A DNA stretch of 64,000 nucleotides from Sphingomonas arenae (GCF_016924655.1 NZ_JAFFJU010000002.1:682001-746000); one strand, 5' to 3'. Shown: positions 33,172 to 41,969, counted from the first letter of the stretch. The notes: generated by a model from the letters alone, not told the origin. Program-made: numbers and translations.

Positions 33172-34251
33172 ATGCACGGCACCATGGACCGCACCACCGC
33201 CAACTCCGGCACTCGCGAGGTCAGCGAACGCCTCCGCTTCGACGAAGCTGCGCTCGCCGGCTGGATGGAAGATCACGTTTCCGGCTTTTCCGGCCCGCTG
33301 ACCGTCAACCAGTTCAAGGGTGGCCAGTCGAACCCGACCTACAAGCTCGACACGCCCGGCCACTCCTACGTCCTCCGCCGCAAGCCGCCCGGCAAGACGC
33401 TCCCCGGCGCCCACGCGGTCGACCGCGAATACCGCGTCCTCAAGGCCCTCGGCGGCCAAGGCTTCCCCGTCGCCCGAGTCCACGCCCTGTGCGAGGACGA
33501 CGGCGTCATCGGCACCGCCTTCTACGTCATGGACATGGTGCCCGGCCGCATCGTCTGGGAAGCCGACTTCCCCAGCCTCACTCCCGCCTCCCGCGCCGCC
33601 CATTTCGATGCAATGAACGCCACCCTGGCGCAGCTACACAGCTACGATCCCGAAGCGATCGGGCTCGGAGATTATGGCAAGGCGACCGGCTTCGTCGAAC
33701 GGCAGGTCGGGCGCTGGTCCAAGCAATATCTCACCGATACCGACGGCGGCCGGGTCGAGGACATGGACCGGCTGGTCGACTGGCTCGCCAGGCACATGCC
33801 GCCGGACAGCGGCGAAAGCCGCATCGTCCACGGCGACTTTCGCTGCGACAACATGATCTTCGACGCGGAGCAGCCGCAGGTCCGCGCCGTCCTGGACTGG
33901 GAGCTGTCAACGCTCGGCGACCCGGTCAGCGACTTCACCTACCACCTGCTGATGTACCGCATGCCCGCCGGCCTGTTCACCGGCCTATCGGGCCTCGACC
34001 TCGCCGCACTCGGCATCCCCAGCGAGGCCGATTACGTCGCCGCCTACTGCCGCCGCACGGGGCGGGAGGGCATCGCCCACCTCGATTACCTAATCGTCTT
34101 CAACCTGTTCCGGCTCGCGGCCATCATCCACGGCATCAAGGGCCGCCTCGCCCGCGGCAGCGCCAGCAGCGCCCACGCCGAAGCCACCGTCGCGGCCCTT
34201 GAACCGCTCGCTGCACTGGCCTGGAGCGAAGCCCAGAAGGCGCGGCTGTAG
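33172..34251 (+). CDS. APH-type phosphotransferase (ACAD10/11-like)
   Basis: 359 residues. The aminoglycoside-phosphotransferase fold is seen in QSNPTYKLDTPGHSYVLRRK (nucleotide-binding), HGDFRCDNMIFDAEQ (catalytic Asp and metal loop) and VLDWELSTLGDPVSDF. This subtype (ACAD10/11 N-terminal-like) phosphorylates 4-hydroxyacyl-CoAs in animals and accompanies acyl-CoA dehydrogenases in bacteria. The start codon sits at the end of a repeat; an ATG four codons later (33184) is possible. The substrate here is unknown. Confidence 0.85.
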   Translation: MHGTMDRTTANSGTREVSERLRFDEAALAGWMEDHVSGFSGPLTVNQFKGGQSNPTYKLDTPGHSYVLRRKPPGKTLPGAHAVDREYRVLKALGGQGFPVARVHALCEDDGVIGTAFYVMDMVPGRIVWEADFPSLTPASRAAHFDAMNATLAQLHSYDPEAIGLGDYGKATGFVERQVGRWSKQYLTDTDGGRVEDMDRLVDWLARHMPPDSGESRIVHGDFRCDNMIFDAEQPQVRAVLDWELSTLGDPVSDFTYHLLMYRMPAGLFTGLSGLDLAALGIPSEADYVAAYCRRTGREGIAHLDYLIVFNLFRLAAIIHGIKGRLARGSASSAHAEATVAALEPLAALAWSEAQKARL

Positions 34252-34254
34252 GAT

Positions 34255-34388
34255 CCTCCCCAGCCTTTCCTGGGGAGGGGGACCGCCGAAGGCGGTGGAG
34301 GGGTCGCGAGCGAAGCGAGCGCTGACGCGCTCGGCCCCTCCACCATGCTTCGCATGGTCCCCTTCCCCGAGAAAGCTCGGGGGGGGAC
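34255..34388. repeat. Long palindromic repeat, 'CTCCCCAGC...GGGGAGGGGGACCGCCGAAGG' family
   Basis: The left half holds TCCCCAGCCTTTCCTGGGGA and GGTGGAGGGG, the right half CCCCTCCACC and the palindrome CTTCGCATGG / CCCGAGAAAGCTCGGGG. Between the two there is GCGAGCGAAGCGAGCG. It lies downstream of both convergent genes. Related pieces appear inside uvrD at 60086-60172. Confidence 0.8.
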
Positions 34389-34396
34389 AGGTCAGG

Positions 34397-36565
34397 CTAC
34401 TTCGTCGGAAAACCCCGCCGCTTCAGCAGCGCGTTCACGTCCGGGTCGCGGCCACGGAACTGCCGGTAAGCCTCCGCGCGATCCGTCTCGTTGCCCGTCG
34501 ACAGCAGGTAGGTCCGGAACGCATCCGCCGTCTTCTTGTCGAACGGATTGCCCGCCTCCTCGAACGCGGCCCAGGTGTCGGCGTCCATCACTTCCGACCA
34601 CAGGTAGGAATAATAGCCCGCCGAGTAGGCGTCGCTCGAGAACAGGTGCCCGAACTGCGGCAGCCGGTGACGCATCACCATCTCGCGGGGCATTCCGAGC
34701 TCCGCCAGCGTCGCCTTCTCGAACGCGTCCGGATCGACCACGCCGTTCGGGTCGGTATGCAGCTTCATGTCGACCAGCGCCGACGACAGATATTCCACCG
34801 TCGCGAAGCCCTGGTTGAAGCTTTCCGCCTTCTTGATCTTGTCGACCAGGCTCTGCGGCATCGGCTGGCCCGTCTGGTAGTGCTTGGCGAAGCGCTCCAG
34901 CACCGGCCGGGTGAGCAGCCAGTTCTCGTTGACCTGGCTCGGATACTCCACAAAGTCGCGCTGCGATCCGCCGAGGCTCGGATATTTGACGTCCACCAGC
35001 AGATAGTGGATGGCGTGTCCGAACTCGTGGAACAGCGTGGATGCGTCATCCAGGCTGATCAGCACCGGCTGACCGTCGGCCGCCTTGGTGAAGTTGTTGT
35101 TGTTCGACGCGAGCACGATGTCGTCGCCGAGCAGGCCCGCCCGGCTGCGATAGGTCGTCATCCACGCGCCCGAGCGCTTTCCGTCGCGCGCGAAATTGTC
35201 GAGGTAGAACAGCCCGACCACCTTGCCTTCGCGGGTGACCTCGAACGTGCGCACGTCCGGATGGAAGACCGGCACCGTGCCCGTATTCTCCTTGAACTCC
35301 AGCCCGTACAGCTGGCCTGCCGACCAGAACATGCCGTTCACGAGATTGTTGAGCTCGAAGTACGGCTTGATCTCGGCTTCCGACAGGTCGAACTTGGCCT
35401 TGCGCACCTTCTCCTGGAAGTAGCGATAGTCCCACGGCTCGATCGTCTGCACGCCCTCGCGCCGCGCGAAGGTGCGCATGTCGGCGACTTCCTCCTTCAC
35501 GCGCCCGACGGCAGCCGGCCACACCCGCATCATCAGGTCCATGGCGTTGGCCGGCGTCTTGGCCATCGTGTCCTGCATCCGCCACTCGGCGTGGCTACCG
35601 AAGCCCAGCAGCTTCGCCCGGTCGGCGCGCAGCTTCACGATCTGGCTGATCAGCTGGTTGGTGTCGTTGGCCCCACCATTGTCGCCGCGGTTGGCGAACG
35701 CCTGGAACACCCGCTTGCGCAGGTCCCGGTTGGTGCCGAACGTCAGCACCGGCTCGACGGCGGAGCGGGTCGTCTTGATGGCGAAGGTGCCCGGCGGAAG
35801 TCCGCGCTCCTTAGCCGCCGCGGCCGCCGCGTCCTTCACGTCCTGCGGCACACCACGCATCTCGGCTTCGTTCGCGGCGGTGTAGGTGCCCTCGTCCGCC
35901 AGCAGGCGCGAGTTGAACTCGGAGAACAGGCTGGCGAGCTGCTGGTTATACTGGCTCAGCTGCTGCTTCTGCGCCTGATCCAGCTTGGCGCCGTTGCGCA
36001 CGAAATAGTCGTAGCTCCGCTCCAGCAACCGCGTCTGCTTCGCGTCCAGCCCCAGGCTCGCGCGCTGGTTGTAGAGCGTCTCCACTCGAGCAAACAGCTT
36101 GGGGTCGAGCGTGATCTCGTCGCTCGCCGCGGACAGCTTGGGCGACCATTCCTTGTCCAGCGCCTGATAGGCCGGCGTCGACACGTTGTCGGTCATCACG
36201 CCGAACACGGCCTGCACCCGGCCGAGCCGCTGGCCCGCCTTCTCCATCGCCTCGATGGTATTGGCGAAGGTCGGCGCTTCCGGGCTGTTGGCGATCGCCT
36301 GGTACTCGCGGCGCTGCTCGTCGACGGCGAACTGAAAGGCTTCGTTGAACAGCTCGGGCTTGACCTGGTCCCACGGCGGCACGCCGTCGTAGGGGCCGGT
36401 CCACTCGGTCAGAAGGATGTTGTTGGGCACGGGAACGGAAGCGGGCGTCGCCGCCGCGGGTTCCGCCGCAGCCGTCGCGGGCGCAACCTGCTGCTCCGCC
36501 GCCGTCGCCGCGCATCCACCGAGCGCCACCAGCGCCGTACCCGCCAACAAGGCCTGCTTGATCAT
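34397..36565 (-). CDS. dcp: M3-family dipeptidyl carboxypeptidase lipoprotein
   Basis: 722 residues from the ATG at 36565, with GAGGTGAT four bases upstream. A lipoprotein signal peptide (ALVALGGC, Cys18) and an Ala/Pro-rich linker precede the M3 peptidase body. The zinc motif HEFGH is at residues 513-517, with the third ligand Glu in the following helix; DYRYFQEKVRK and VEYLSSALVDMKLH are other conserved pieces. It cleaves C-terminal dipeptides and, being lipidated, probably acts in the periplasm. Divergent gene: the cyclic-nucleotide-domain protein. Confidence 0.92.
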   Translation of the reverse strand: MIKQALLAGTALVALGGCAATAAEQQVAPATAAAEPAAATPASVPVPNNILLTEWTGPYDGVPPWDQVKPELFNEAFQFAVDEQRREYQAIANSPEAPTFANTIEAMEKAGQRLGRVQAVFGVMTDNVSTPAYQALDKEWSPKLSAASDEITLDPKLFARVETLYNQRASLGLDAKQTRLLERSYDYFVRNGAKLDQAQKQQLSQYNQQLASLFSEFNSRLLADEGTYTAANEAEMRGVPQDVKDAAAAAAKERGLPPGTFAIKTTRSAVEPVLTFGTNRDLRKRVFQAFANRGDNGGANDTNQLISQIVKLRADRAKLLGFGSHAEWRMQDTMAKTPANAMDLMMRVWPAAVGRVKEEVADMRTFARREGVQTIEPWDYRYFQEKVRKAKFDLSEAEIKPYFELNNLVNGMFWSAGQLYGLEFKENTGTVPVFHPDVRTFEVTREGKVVGLFYLDNFARDGKRSGAWMTTYRSRAGLLGDDIVLASNNNNFTKAADGQPVLISLDDASTLFHEFGHAIHYLLVDVKYPSLGGSQRDFVEYPSQVNENWLLTRPVLERFAKHYQTGQPMPQSLVDKIKKAESFNQGFATVEYLSSALVDMKLHTDPNGVVDPDAFEKATLAELGMPREMVMRHRLPQFGHLFSSDAYSAGYYSYLWSEVMDADTWAAFEEAGNPFDKKTADAFRTYLLSTGNETDRAEAYRQFRGRDPDVNALLKRRGFPTK

Positions 36566-36705
36566 GCGTATCACCTCGTGATTGTTTCGGAGCCGCCCTG
36601 GGGCCTCGTCCGTTTGGCGGCAAGCCGCACTTCGACGAACGGACGAACGGGCGTTGATCGTGAGGCTGGTCATAGCCCAAAGCGGCTGAACAGGGGGTGA
36701 CGCGA

Positions 36706-37362
36706 ATGACAGGGCAGACGGTCTTCTTCCAGGCGCTGTTCGTTGTGCTCCTGATCGCATTGCTGGTGCGCTCCGAACGCACGAACCACGCGCTGATCGG
36801 CGGTGCCGGCCTGCTCGGCCTGCTCTACGGCTACGGCGAACATGGCGCCTTCGCACTGCTCGCGCCGTTCCTGGTGGCCGTGGTCGCGCTCGTTCAGGCA
36901 TTCTCCCGCCTCCTCGCGGAGCGCTCTGCCCGGTTCACGCCCGACGAGGAATCCATGCTGTCCGGCCCGCTCAAGGGCATTCCGCGCACGCAGGCCCGCC
37001 TGTTCTTCGACCAGGGCGAATGGATCGAGGGAGAGCCCGGCGACACCTTGATCCGCGAAGGCGAGCGCGACCGCCGCCTCTTCTACCTCGCGAGCGGCGG
37101 GGCGGAGGTCACCATCCAGGAGGAACTGGTCGGTGTCTGCGTTCCCGGTCAGCTGATCGGCGAGGGTGCGATCCTGTCCGACGATCCGGGCACGGCCACC
37201 GTGCGCCTGACCCAGCCATCGCGCATCTGGTCCGCCTCGGCCCGCGCCCTCAACAGCTACCTCGAAGCCCACGACGAGGTCCGCCACGCCCTCGAACACA
37301 GCCTGACGCTGTCACTGCGGGAAAAGCTCAAGGCCGCCAATCGCGACGAGGTCGCCGACTAG
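36706..37362 (+). CDS. Membrane protein with C-terminal cyclic nucleotide-binding-like domain (Popeye-like layout)
   Basis: 218 residues from the ATG at 36706; a GTG nine bases earlier is closer to the GGGGG site but less likely. Two or three membrane segments lie in residues 1-70 (MTGQTVFFQALFVVLLIALL, then LLGLLYGYGEHGAFALLAPF). A CNB-like domain follows in residues 100-210, with FDQGEWIEGEPGDTLIREGE, FYLASGGAEVTI, GVCVPGQLIGEG and ATVRLTQPSRIW. I do not see the canonical phosphate-binding cassette, so cAMP binding is not certain. The layout (short membrane bundle then CNB domain) is like Popeye proteins. Confidence 0.7.
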   Translation: MTGQTVFFQALFVVLLIALLVRSERTNHALIGGAGLLGLLYGYGEHGAFALLAPFLVAVVALVQAFSRLLAERSARFTPDEESMLSGPLKGIPRTQARLFFDQGEWIEGEPGDTLIREGERDRRLFYLASGGAEVTIQEELVGVCVPGQLIGEGAILSDDPGTATVRLTQPSRIWSASARALNSYLEAHDEVRHALEHSLTLSLREKLKAANRDEVAD

Positions 37363-37901
37363 TCGATCCCCAGGAACGCCGGGGCAAGCAGCAACAGCAG
37401 CTTCACGTCCATCGCTACCCCCGCCGCCCGCTTGCCTTCCACGAAGCGGACGATCTCGTCCTTGGGGACCAGGTGCACGAGGATATCCTCCTCGCCGGCG
37501 ATCCCGCCGCCCTCGCCCACGCGCCGCACGTCGTGCGCTTTCACCAGGGTAAAGCTCTCGGACAGCATTCCGGGGGACGCATGGAAATCGCCCAGCCGCT
37601 GGATCCGCCCTGCCGTGAAGCCGGTCTCCTCTTCCAGCTCCGCGACCGCGGTGCTCTCGATGGTCGCACGCTCGTCCTTGTCGCCGACCAACCCCGCCGG
37701 GAGCTCCAGGCACGGCCCGCCCACGGCGACGCGATGCTGCTCGACCAGGATGTAGCGGCCCTCGAACTCGGCCATGATCACGACCGCGCGAATGCCGCCC
37801 GTGCGACCCGCATATTCCCACTTGCCGCGCCGCAGGGCACTCACGAACCGCCCCTGCCACATCGTCTCGACGGGCGCGTTGAAGTCGGGATCCCAGCTCA
37901 C
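37359..37901 (-). CDS. NUDIX hydrolase (ADP-ribose pyrophosphatase-like)
   Basis: 180 residues. The Nudix box GLVGDKDERATIESTAVAEL continues EEETGF and holds the catalytic Glu set. The N-terminal GGIRAVVIMAEFEGRYILVE and RVAVGGPCLELPAGLVGD follow the ADP-ribose pyrophosphatase (NudF-like) layout. Probable substrate is ADP-ribose or a related nucleoside diphosphate sugar, but it was not read from a substrate-specific loop. Its start overlaps the TPM-gene stop (ATGA). Confidence 0.85.
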   Translation of the reverse strand: MSWDPDFNAPVETMWQGRFVSALRRGKWEYAGRTGGIRAVVIMAEFEGRYILVEQHRVAVGGPCLELPAGLVGDKDERATIESTAVAELEEETGFTAGRIQRLGDFHASPGMLSESFTLVKAHDVRRVGEGGGIAGEEDILVHLVPKDEIVRFVEGKRAAGVAMDVKLLLLLAPAFLGID

Positions 37902-38581
37902 AATTCGATCAGCTTGTCGGGAATCTCGTTGGTGTCGGTCGCCGAACGTGGGAAGTGCTGGGTCAGAACGGTGCCGACCTCCGCGATGGCCGCGACCATG
38001 CCGTCCGCCACTCGTCCCTGCTTCACCTCGGCCAGCAGCGCGGCCATGGCCTCGCCCCAGGTATCGGGCTCGGTCACCTTAACGATCGCCTCATCCGCGA
38101 TGATCTCCGCCCGGTGCTCGCCCATCGACAGGTAGATGAGGATACCCGTGCGCCCGATCGTCCGCCGCTCGGCCGCCGCCTTGAACAGCGCGACCGCTCG
38201 CCGCCGCACCCGCCGCGTCTTGGTCGCGCCCGGCGTCAGCGCCAGTCGCAGGGGCATGTGCTTCAGCGCCAGCAGCACCACCGTGAAGGTCAGCACCGCC
38301 AGCACCATCACGAAGAACAGCAGCTGCCCAAATGTATGCTGCGCGCCCCACCCGCCAAACAGCCGGTCGAACCAGGCCTCCACGCAGCGGTAGAATGCTG
38401 CCGATAGCGCCAGCACGGCGATCAGCGCCGCTGCCGCCCAGTGCAGCGCGACATCATGATACGGATCGCTAAGGTCGGTCACCACCGTGACGATCTCGCC
38501 GTCGCTGGTGGACTCCGCCGCCGCGATCGCCTGGCTGACGCGCGCGTGGTCCTCGGCGCTATGCCGCCCGGGGCTCACCAT
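37898..38581 (-). CDS. TPM-domain membrane protein
   Basis: 227 residues. An N-terminal TPM-like start (HSAEDHARVSQAIAAAESTS, GEIVTVVTDLSDPYHDVALH) is followed by two membrane helices (about residues 46-70 and 84-107) and a cytoplasmic C-terminal part with RTGILIYLSMGEHRAEIIAD, the core of the TPM fold. It lies directly downstream of another TPM gene and overlaps it by 7 bp. TPM/LemA neighbours are thought to be envelope proteins that work together; their biochemical role is not settled. Confidence 0.8.
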   Translation of the reverse strand: MVSPGRHSAEDHARVSQAIAAAESTSDGEIVTVVTDLSDPYHDVALHWAAAALIAVLALSAAFYRCVEAWFDRLFGGWGAQHTFGQLLFFVMVLAVLTFTVVLLALKHMPLRLALTPGATKTRRVRRRAVALFKAAAERRTIGRTGILIYLSMGEHRAEIIADEAIVKVTEPDTWGEAMAALLAEVKQGRVADGMVAAIAEVGTVLTQHFPRSATDTNEIPDKLIEL

Positions 38582-39423
38582 GATCCCGACGCTCCCCCAC
38601 CGCCGAACGAGCCGCCCCCACCGGAGAAGCCGCCGAAGCCACCCCCGCCGCCGCCGCCGAAGCCGCCAAAGCCCCCGCCTCCACCCCAGCCGCCGCCGTG
38701 CCGCGATCCCCGGGACAGCGCATCCAGGCCCCACAGGACGATCAGCGGATCAACGCCGCCGCTCCGCCGCCGCCCGCGATAGCGCCTCCCACCGCCGCGC
38801 CGGCCGAAGCTCAGCAGCACGAACAGGATGATGAGGCCAGGAACTATCAGCGGCTCGATGCTGAAACTTCGAGATTCTCGTTGCTGCTGCCGCTGCGCCC
38901 GCGCCTGCGCCGCTTCCAGCGCTGCTCGTTCAGCGACTTCCGGTGGCGCCTGCAACTGGGCAATCAGCGCATCCACCCCTGCCTTGATCCCGCCCGGCAT
39001 GTCCCCAGCCTTGAACCGCGGCAGGATCGCCTCGTCGATCACCCGATTGGAGAAGGCATCGGTCAGGATCGGCTCCAGCCCGTAACCCACCTCCACCCGC
39101 ACCTTCCGCTCGTTCGGCGCAACCAGCAGGATCGCGCCATTATTCGCCTTCTTCTGCCCGATGCCCCACTCCCGGCCGAGACGGTAGCCATAATCCTCGA
39201 TCTCATACCCGCCGAGCGACGGAACCGTAGCCACCACCAGCTGCCGGCTGCTCCTTTGCTCCAGGTTCTGAAGCTCCGCCGTCAGCTCCGCCTCGTCGGC
39301 AGGCGACAGCAGGTTGGCGTTGTCCACCACCCGGCCGGTGAGCGGGGGAAACTGCTGGGCGTGGGCAGCAGGGGCGAGCCACAGGAGCAGAAAGGCAAGA
39401 AGCAGAGCGCGGTACCCGATCAT
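38575..39423 (-). CDS. TPM-domain protein with Gly-rich tail
   Basis: 282 residues. A signal peptide (MIGYRALLLAFLLLWLAPAA HAQ) is followed by the TPM domain (FPPLTGRVVDNANLLSPADE, LVVATVPSLGGYEIEDYG, RVEVGYGLEPILTDAFSNRV), one membrane helix near residues 193-206 (PLIVPGLIILFVLLSF) and a long Gly/Trp/Phe tail (GGGWGGGGGFGGFGGGGGGG). The Gly-rich tail after a membrane helix is the standard layout of this family. Its N-terminus overlaps the preceding TPM gene's stop. Confidence 0.85.
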   Translation of the reverse strand: MIGYRALLLAFLLLWLAPAAHAQQFPPLTGRVVDNANLLSPADEAELTAELQNLEQRSSRQLVVATVPSLGGYEIEDYGYRLGREWGIGQKKANNGAILLVAPNERKVRVEVGYGLEPILTDAFSNRVIDEAILPRFKAGDMPGGIKAGVDALIAQLQAPPEVAERAALEAAQARAQRQQQRESRSFSIEPLIVPGLIILFVLLSFGRRGGGRRYRGRRRSGGVDPLIVLWGLDALSRGSRHGGGWGGGGGFGGFGGGGGGGFGGFSGGGGSFGGGGASGSW

Positions 39424-39959
39424 CGGTTTGCCTCAGCCAGTGGCGATCGATCCAGCTCAGCGATGATCGCGTCGGCGCCCGCCACAATTCCGCTTTCGAG
39501 TGCTCCTGCGTGGAAGGAAGGAAGCATAATAGTTTCGATCATGCGCGCCGCCTCGTGATCCTCGATCGCGGACTCCAGTCCAGTGCCAACCTCGATCCGA
39601 ACTTTCCTCTCGTTGGGTGCAATAATCAGGAGGACGCCATTGTTCTTGTCTACCTGACCGATGCCCCAGCCGCGGCCAAGGCGGAGCCCCACCCGCTCGA
39701 TGGTGTTTCCGTGCAAAGACGGGAGGGTCACCACCACCAGTTGATCGGTGCGGCGTCCTTCAAGAGCAGCCAGCTTGGTCGTAAGCGCCGCCTCGGTTCT
39801 GACGCTCAGCAAGTTCGCATTGTCGACTACGCGCCCAGTGAGAGGCGGCAGATCCGCCGACTCTTCCGTGCGCGCGAGCGATTCCCCCGAGGCGTGGGCA
39901 TCGCAACCGAGCAGCCCCGCCAGCAGGCCCGCACAAAGGACGGCTCGAAGCGGAAACAC
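39420..39959 (-). CDS. TPM-domain lipoprotein
   Basis: 179 residues with a lipobox (LAGLLGC). The TPM core PPLTGRVVDNANLLSVRTEA, LVVVTLPSLHGNTIERVGLR and RIEVGTGLESAIEDHEAARM is present, but there is no membrane helix or Gly-rich tail. It looks like a shortened duplicate of the next gene, with which it overlaps by 4 bp. It is preceded by lemA with a 3-bp gap. Confidence 0.82.
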   Translation of the reverse strand: MFPLRAVLCAGLLAGLLGCDAHASGESLARTEESADLPPLTGRVVDNANLLSVRTEAALTTKLAALEGRRTDQLVVVTLPSLHGNTIERVGLRLGRGWGIGQVDKNNGVLLIIAPNERKVRIEVGTGLESAIEDHEAARMIETIMLPSFHAGALESGIVAGADAIIAELDRSPLAEANR

Positions 39960-39962
39960 GCT

Positions 39963-40556
39963 TTACTGCATGTTGAAGTTGATCTGCGGCGCTACTTCCG
40001 CGTTCGGGGTCACCGCCTCGAACGGCACCTTCGGCTTGGCGCCGTGGATGATCTTCGCGCCGATCGCGTCGGGGAAGGTGCGGATGGTCGTGTTATACTG
40101 CTGCACCGCCTCGTTATAGTCCTGCCGGGCGATGGCGATCCGGTTCTCCGTCCCCTCGATCTGCGACTGGAGGTCGCGGAAGTTGGCGTTGGTCTGGAGC
40201 TGCGGATAGGCCTCCTGCAGCTGGCGGAACACCAGCGGCGCCGACAGCCTGGCCTGCGCGTCGGCGTAGGACCGGACCGCGGCCGGGTCGGACAATTGCT
40301 CGGGGCTCAGCCGGATCTGGTTCGCTTGCGCCCGCGCTTCCGTCACCTCGCGCAGCACGGTCCGCTCCTGGTTGGCGGCCGCGCGGACGGTCTCCACGAG
40401 ATTGCCGTAGAGGTCGGCCCGGCGCTGATACTGGTTCTGCACGTTCGCCCACTTGGCGTTCACGTTCTCCTCCGCGGTCGGCACCGAGTTGATGCCGCAG
40501 CCGGCAAGGCTGAGCGCCAGCATCGGCGCGAGGAGGATGGAGCGGCGAGCGGTCAT
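39963..40556 (-). CDS. lemA: LemA family protein
   Basis: 197 residues from the ATG at 40556, with GGGGAAACG upstream. A lipoprotein-like signal (LALSLAGC) is followed by the helical LemA core (NAKWANVQNQYQRRADLYGN, LVETVRAAANQERTVLREVT, FRDLQSQIEGTENRIAIARQ and DYNEAVQQYNTTIRTFP). LemA and TPM genes are almost always together in bacteria. First gene of the four-gene LemA-TPM cluster. Confidence 0.93.
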   Translation of the reverse strand: MTARRSILLAPMLALSLAGCGINSVPTAEENVNAKWANVQNQYQRRADLYGNLVETVRAAANQERTVLREVTEARAQANQIRLSPEQLSDPAAVRSYADAQARLSAPLVFRQLQEAYPQLQTNANFRDLQSQIEGTENRIAIARQDYNEAVQQYNTTIRTFPDAIGAKIIHGAKPKVPFEAVTPNAEVAPQINFNMQ

Positions 40557-40643
40557 GCGTCGTTTCCCCTGAATAACGATCTCGAGTGCCTCACGTAGAT
40601 GGCACACCGGATGCTTTCAATGCACGCCGCTCGCTTGGGGTCC

Positions 40644-41537
40644 CTACAATCGGATCAGCGCCTCCGGGATCTTCTTCGTCTCGGGCGTCACATCCCACAC
40701 CAGGCTGCGCCCGCCGGGCGAGGCCGACGGCCCGTCCTCGCTGTTGTTGGTCAGGATCTCGCCGTCCGTCACGATCGTGAACTTGCCTTGGGCCTTGGTC
40801 GGCATGCCCCGGTCGCTGCCCTTGCTCATGCCCAGCATCGCCGCGCGTCCGAACATTCCGGGTTGCCCCGCGAACATCGGCGCGCTGACTTGCACCGATC
40901 CGTCCGCCCGCCGCCGCAACGCCACGAACGGCATCACCATGTCGTTGTCCGGCATCGCCGGGAACAGGAAGTCCTGCCGCGACGTCCCGCTCATGAGGTA
41001 GTCGACGTCGAACACGCCGCGGCCCTTGTAGGTGACGCTCCGCCAGCCCGCATACTTCGTCAGCTTGGCCGCGAACGCGCGATTGGACTCGTCGTCCAGC
41101 CCCGGCAGGCCGAGCACCTTCGCCATCTCCTCGGCTTCCTGCTTCTTGCGGGCGACCCGGTCCGCCTCGCTCTTTTCCCACCGGGCCTTCTGCTCGGCGA
41201 TCTCCGCCTTGGTGCAAGGGCGGGTGTCACCGTCGACCCGCTCGACCGCGATCGGGGGCGGCGGCACCATCACCGTCGCGACCGGCGGTGTCGGCTGGTC
41301 CAGGTGCGCGCCCTTGGTGCAGCGCGCAAACTCATCGCTCCATGGCTGCGGCTCCGTCCGGCGCGGGCCGTCGAGTTCGTCCGGCCGCTGCAGCATGATC
41401 TCGCCCTTATAGGCCAGCATGAAGCTGCCATCCCGCTTCAGTGTCAGCGTGGAGTCGAACTTGCCCGGTCCCCACAGGCACCCCGTCAGCAGCAGCGGTG
41501 CCGCCGCCGCCACGATCCATTTCCCCCACCTACGCAT
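40644..41537 (-). CDS. Secreted lipoprotein, hypothetical
   Basis: 297 residues. A signal peptide (MRRWGKWIVAAAAPLLLTGC) with lipobox LTGC is followed by GPGKFDSTLTLKRDGSFMLA, a lysine-rich coiled middle (AEQKARWEKSEADRVARKKQ) and a C-terminal beta-rich part (GKFTIVTDGEILTNNSEDGP). I do not recognise the family. The N-terminal beta repeat looks like a sensor or chaperone lipoprotein. It is convergent with nothing and lies 58 bp from ssrA. Confidence 0.7.
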   Translation of the reverse strand: MRRWGKWIVAAAAPLLLTGCLWGPGKFDSTLTLKRDGSFMLAYKGEIMLQRPDELDGPRRTEPQPWSDEFARCTKGAHLDQPTPPVATVMVPPPPIAVERVDGDTRPCTKAEIAEQKARWEKSEADRVARKKQEAEEMAKVLGLPGLDDESNRAFAAKLTKYAGWRSVTYKGRGVFDVDYLMSGTSRQDFLFPAMPDNDMVMPFVALRRRADGSVQVSAPMFAGQPGMFGRAAMLGMSKGSDRGMPTKAQGKFTIVTDGEILTNNSEDGPSASPGGRSLVWDVTPETKKIPEALIRL

Positions 41538-41594
41538 ATCGCCCCCCTCGTCAGAACGGGAAGGCTACGGTGAAGACCGGATCGAAGGCAAGGA

Positions 41595-41965
41595 AAGTGG
41601 GGAGCTTCTGTTGCCCGGTGCTCCCCGTACCGCTGGAATCCCCTTCTGTTGCCCGGTGGGGTCCGACCGCGCTTTTGTCTTTGTAACGTCTGACCGTTAG
41701 GCCGTCAGTTACGCAGCAATTGCGAGCGCCTCGTTATCGTTGGCACTTGTGTGAAAGGCGGTTTTACGGCTCACCTCAGCCGACTGGCAGCAGGAACTTT
41801 ATTGCACTCGTCGATCCTGTTTCGCCCCCATCAGCAACGGTGCGGCTTGAGCCCCCGCTCACGCCCTTGCGCACCGCTGCTGGTGGAGGCGCCGGGGTAC
41901 TGCCCCCCGGGTCCGAAATGCCTATTCCAACCCACACTCTACCAGCATAGCCGGTTGCCCGGCCT
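41595..41965 (-). ncRNA. ssrA: tmRNA, circularly permuted two-piece form
   Basis: On the minus strand the acceptor piece comes first and ends with CCTCCACCA at 41881. An intervening loop follows, then the coding piece starts GGGGGCGAAACAGGATCGAC, whose first seven bases pair with CGCCTCC of the acceptor (one G-U). The tag frame is 41744-41709: ANDNEALAIAA and stop. Two CCGGGCAACAGAAG repeats mark pseudoknots near the 3' side, and GGGGAGC/GCTCCCC closes the end. This order (acceptor 5', coding 3') is the alphaproteobacterial permuted tmRNA, which is cut into two chains. It rescues stalled ribosomes with SmpB. Ends are approximate. Confidence 0.95.
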
Positions 41966-41969
41966 CCCT

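Noticed and set aside
34199-36700. An 833-residue plus-strand open frame opposite the M3 peptidase gene
   Set aside because: It is antisense to a gene with a complete HEFGH peptidase; composition is Arg/His-rich with no domain.
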